From Rhodobacter sp. (GTDB lineage Bacteria > Pseudomonadota > Alphaproteobacteria > Rhodobacterales > Rhodobacteraceae): DNA of 6,117 nt. The notes under the pieces are model-generated. The model was not told the origin of the DNA. It searched no databases and worked only from the letters and a program-made list of their open reading frames with translations. This document shows, piece after piece, positions 5,701 through 6,117 of this stretch. The position numbers and the translations under genes are program-made. Where the stretch lies: positions 1-6,117 of the forward strand of contig JAIXVS010000272.1 in the NCBI GenBank assembly GCA_027482795.1, written 5' to 3'. Within the stretch, counting starts at the first letter, position 1. Every line of letters begins with the position of its first letter.

Positions 5701-6117
5701 CGCCGAGATCTGCCGCGTTGACATGGCACGCATCTGCGCCGTGGTCATCGCCGCCACATCTTCGGTGTCAAAGCTGCGCAGTTGCGCCGTGGACAAGCTG
5801 GCAATTTGCGCCGTCGTCAGCGCGGCCACCTGCGCCGACGTCAGCGCCTGGGTGTGATCGGTGCTAAGACGCGCCAATTGCACGGTGGACATCGCCGCAA
5901 GGCTTGCCGTGGCCAAAGCGGAAACTTGCGCGGTCGAAATTGCACCGATTTGCGCAGAAGACAGCGCCGCCGCTTGTGCAGACCCAAGCCCCGCCAAAGC
6001 CGCTGAGGTGATTTGGGCAAGTTGCGCCGTGCTTAGGGTTGCCACTTGCGCTGTGGTCATCGCGGCCACCTGTGCCGAGGTCAGCACCGCCATCTGATCC
6101 GTGGTCAGCCCGCGAAC
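2713..6117 (-). CDS. Giant octapeptide-repeat protein, possible T1SS substrate or surface protein (5' partial)
   Basis: I do not recognise this protein as a characterised family. The frame stays open to the window edge: the eight codons before the ATG at 6093 read VRGLTTDQ and continue the same repeat, so that Met is internal (in the Ile/Val position) and the real start is outside. The visible 1134 residues are octads of consensus L-[TS]-T-A-Q-[IV]-A-A and end LFI, then TAA at 2713-2715. Position 1 is always hydrophobic (Leu in about 108 of 140, otherwise Met, Ile, Phe or Val). Position 5 is Gln in about 104 and Asp in 16. There is no Cys, Trp or Tyr, a single Pro and two Lys; the protein is acidic and rich in Ala, Thr, Leu and Gln. 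The pattern T-[TS]-x-Q resembles a helix N-cap box, so short helices stacked in a solenoid are plausible; a beta-solenoid is the alternative. Its nearness to T1SS genes suggests an exported surface or adhesin-like protein, but it is convergent, not in their operon, and lacks visible RTX nonapeptides. Confidence 0.85.
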   Translation of the reverse strand, partial: VRGLTTDQMAVLTSAQVAAMTTAQVATLSTAQLAQITSAALAGLGSAQAAALSSAQIGAISTAQVSALATASLAAMSTVQLARLSTDHTQALTSAQVAALTTAQIASLSTAQLRSFDTEDVAAMTTAQMRAMSTRQISALTNGQIAALGTDAVAALSTAQLTKLTDSQVTALGSDQVAALTTAQVASLRTSQIVALNTEDVAALTTGQSAALTTAQVAALTTAQIAAIDGTDLAAMTTAQIAVLTSSQIAALTTAQVASLTTAQLASMTTQQIARFASEDIAALNAGQIAALTTRQITALSTDQVAALSSTQIDGLTTAQIIRLSTAQIVALSSDQIAAFSTGQIAALTTAQIVRLQTEDVAGLTTDQLAALTTAQVAVLTAAQVGALQTGQVGAMSTTQIAALTAAGIAGLQGATLAAFSTAQAAVMTGAQIAALSTDAVSAMETEDLAALTTTAVRSLTTAQIVALSSDQVASLTPTQLAALGTAQLIRVETADLAGLTAAQVSALTTGQVAAMTSAQIAALNAEQIAELTTGQVAAITTAQITALTTDQIAALTDGQLAALTQAQITALSTDAAAALTVEQVSALSTAQLVKLSAAQVAAIGSAQIASLTTAQIAALTTAQIVGLTTAQFTALGVDQVGALGTAQIVRIETADLAALSTEQVVSFTTGQVAALTSAQIAGLTTDQVAALSGDQIAAITAAGIAGLRTDGVVAITAEQAAALTSAQIAALGTAGIVAMDSEDIAALTTDALAGLTSAQLIALTTGQIAALTAEQMQSLGTAQVARLETADIAVLSSDQVAALTTSQVAALSSAQIAALDTSQVVSLTAAQVAALTTAAMVGLGSDDIVALTTDQAMALTSAQVASMSTTNIAAMEVEDIAALSTSAIQGLTTAQIVGLSVAQVAGLTSDQLAALTTAQVTRLETGDIEALSTDQLVALTTAQVAVMSSAQVAALSTDQVAGLTSAQVAALTTAAIAGLSTDDIAALTSAQAAALGSAQVASLSTARIQSIEVEDLAALSTTAILGLSSSQIAALTSAQAAALTSDQVAALGTGQVAALTTAQFSALRTDAIVALTTAQAASLTTAQLAAMTTDQITALQTADIAALSGTQTSAFTTSQLNVMSTQQLSALFI
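2716..2796 (-). other. Divergent C-terminal tail, candidate secretion signal
   Basis: After the last Asp octad (LQTADIAA), the final 27 residues are three degenerate octads (LSGTQTSA, FTTSQLNV, MSTQQLSA) plus LFI. They contain no charged residue, are rich in Ser/Thr/Gln and end with three hydrophobic residues. T1SS substrates carry an uncleaved C-terminal signal, often poor in basic residues with a hydrophobic end, so this tail is compatible with one, but there is no diagnostic motif and it may simply be the solenoid cap. Confidence 0.3.
2941..4164 (-). repeat. Three consecutive 17-octad (136-residue, 408-bp) super-repeats, copies B-D
   Basis: Copies at 3757-4164, 3349-3756 and 2941-3348 align without gaps. 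Their first octads are IETADLAA, LETADIAV and LETGDIEA; the seventh ITAAGIAG, LTTAAMVG and LTTAAIAG; the eighth LRTDGVVA, LGSDDIVA and LSTDDIAA; the ninth ITAEQAAA, LTTDQAMA and LTSAQAAA; the twelfth MDSEDIAA, MEVEDIAA and IEVEDLAA; the thirteenth LTTDALAG, LSTSAIQG and LSTTAILG. The last octad ends in Arg in the first two copies (LGTAQVAR, LTTAQVTR). A fourth copy, A, lies at 4645-5052. This second-level period shows that the array also grew by duplication of 408-bp blocks. Confidence 0.85.
4165..4644 (-). repeat. 20-octad spacer block between 17-octad copies
   Basis: This block opens VETADLAG and closes LGTAQIVR like the neighbouring blocks, but is 20 octads long and has no internal Asp octad at position 5. 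It could be two 10-octad units or a 17-octad unit with three extra octads; I cannot decide by eye. Its eleventh octad, LSTDAAAA, and thirteenth, LSTAQLVK, recall LGTDAVAA and LSTAQLTK of the first 10-octad block, which favours the 10 + 10 reading. Confidence 0.5.
4645..5052 (-). repeat. 17-octad (136-residue) super-repeat, copy A
   Basis: This block begins LQTEDVAG and ends LGTAQLIR. It aligns octad by octad with the three blocks at 2941-4164: octad 7 LTAAGIAG (compare ITAAGIAG), octad 9 with Ala after Gln (FSTAQAAV, compare ITAEQAAA), octad 12 METEDLAA (compare MDSEDIAA and MEVEDIAA), and octad 17 LGTAQLIR (compare LGTAQVAR). These are the unusual octads, so their shared positions carry real weight. 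Confidence 0.75.
5053..5772 (-). repeat. Three 10-octad (80-residue, 240-bp) super-repeats
   Basis: Blocks 5533-5772, 5293-5532 and 5053-5292 each begin with an Asp-bearing octad (FDTEDVAA, LNTEDVAA, FASEDIAA), and the next block to the left begins the same way (LQTEDVAG at 5029-5052). Other positions also correspond, for example octad 9 of the blocks (LTTAQVAS, LTTAQLAS, FSTGQIAA) and octad 10, which ends in Arg in the last two. Agreement outside the first octad is modest because every octad is alike, so the block length rests mainly on the regular Asp octads. Confidence 0.65.

Larger units (their letters stand above)
2725..6117 (-). repeat. Uninterrupted 24-bp (8-residue) tandem repeat array
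   Basis: Read on the minus strand, the octads run in constant register from the window edge to 2725: part of one octad (6109-6117), one full octad at 6085-6108, then exactly 140 octads from 6084 to 2725 (3 + 1120 + 3 residues make the 1126 below the internal ATG). No octad is lengthened or shortened. The DNA copies are not identical: the octads at 4261-4284 and 5437-5460 both encode LTTAQIAA, yet differ in six of eight codons (CTG/TTG, ACA/ACC, GCG/GCC, CAA/CAG, ATT/ATC, GCT/GCC). The array is thus conserved at protein level and is not a fresh DNA satellite expansion. Confidence 0.95.

Noticed and set aside
2725..6117. CRISPR array or DNA satellite because of the strict 24-bp period
   Set aside because: There are no spacers and no exact repeats; the period equals eight codons and variation is mostly synonymous, so it is a coding repeat.
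2725..6117. Resemblance of LTTAQVAAL to the first helix of TALE repeats (LTP.QVVAIAS)
   Set aside because: TALE repeats are 33-35 residues with two helices and a variable base-specifying pair. Here the unit is eight residues with no such pair. The shared part is only a generic helix-capping sequence.
2713..6117. RTX toxin or calcium-binding adhesin
   Set aside because: No GGxGxDxLx nonapeptide is present in the visible part. The Asp octads are isolated, 4 to 20 octads apart, unlike clustered RTX sites.

Overview
The base composition, the codon style (GCC/GCG Ala, CGC Arg, TTG and CTG Leu) and the gene content suggest an alphaproteobacterium, most likely a marine or aquatic Rhodobacterales-type organism. 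This is inference from style and not from a marker gene. All of the window is explained by four genes and one short intergenic region.

The left part (1-2552, + strand) is the end of an operon. First comes the C-terminal ATPase half of a HlyB-type type I secretion (T1SS) ABC transporter, cut by the window edge inside Walker A. It overlaps by four bases (ATGA) a complete HlyD-type membrane fusion protein. Ten bases further on is a small class I SAM-dependent methyltransferase. Together the first two genes supply the inner-membrane and periplasmic parts of a T1SS; the outer-membrane TolC-like part is not in the window. No operon promoter is visible, so it must lie further upstream.

The middle (2553-2712) holds two strong intrinsic-terminator hairpins between convergent genes.

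The right part (2713-6117, - strand) is one enormous repeat protein, open at its N-terminus. From the window edge to three residues before its stop codon it is made only of an 8-residue repeat with consensus L-[TS]-T-A-Q-[IV]-A-A. Below the ATG at 6093 there are exactly 140 octads in perfect register, with no insertion or deletion. Above the octad there is a second level of organisation: blocks of 10 octads (80 residues) nearest the N-terminal side, then blocks of 17 octads (136 residues) toward the C-terminus. Each block opens with an octad in which the conserved Gln is replaced by Asp, usually just after an Arg. The protein has no Cys, Trp or Tyr and is acidic. Its position beside T1SS genes makes it a reasonable candidate for the exported substrate, perhaps a surface or adhesin-like filament, but no RTX calcium-binding repeats are visible and the link rests on proximity. 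It is the most interesting object in the window.
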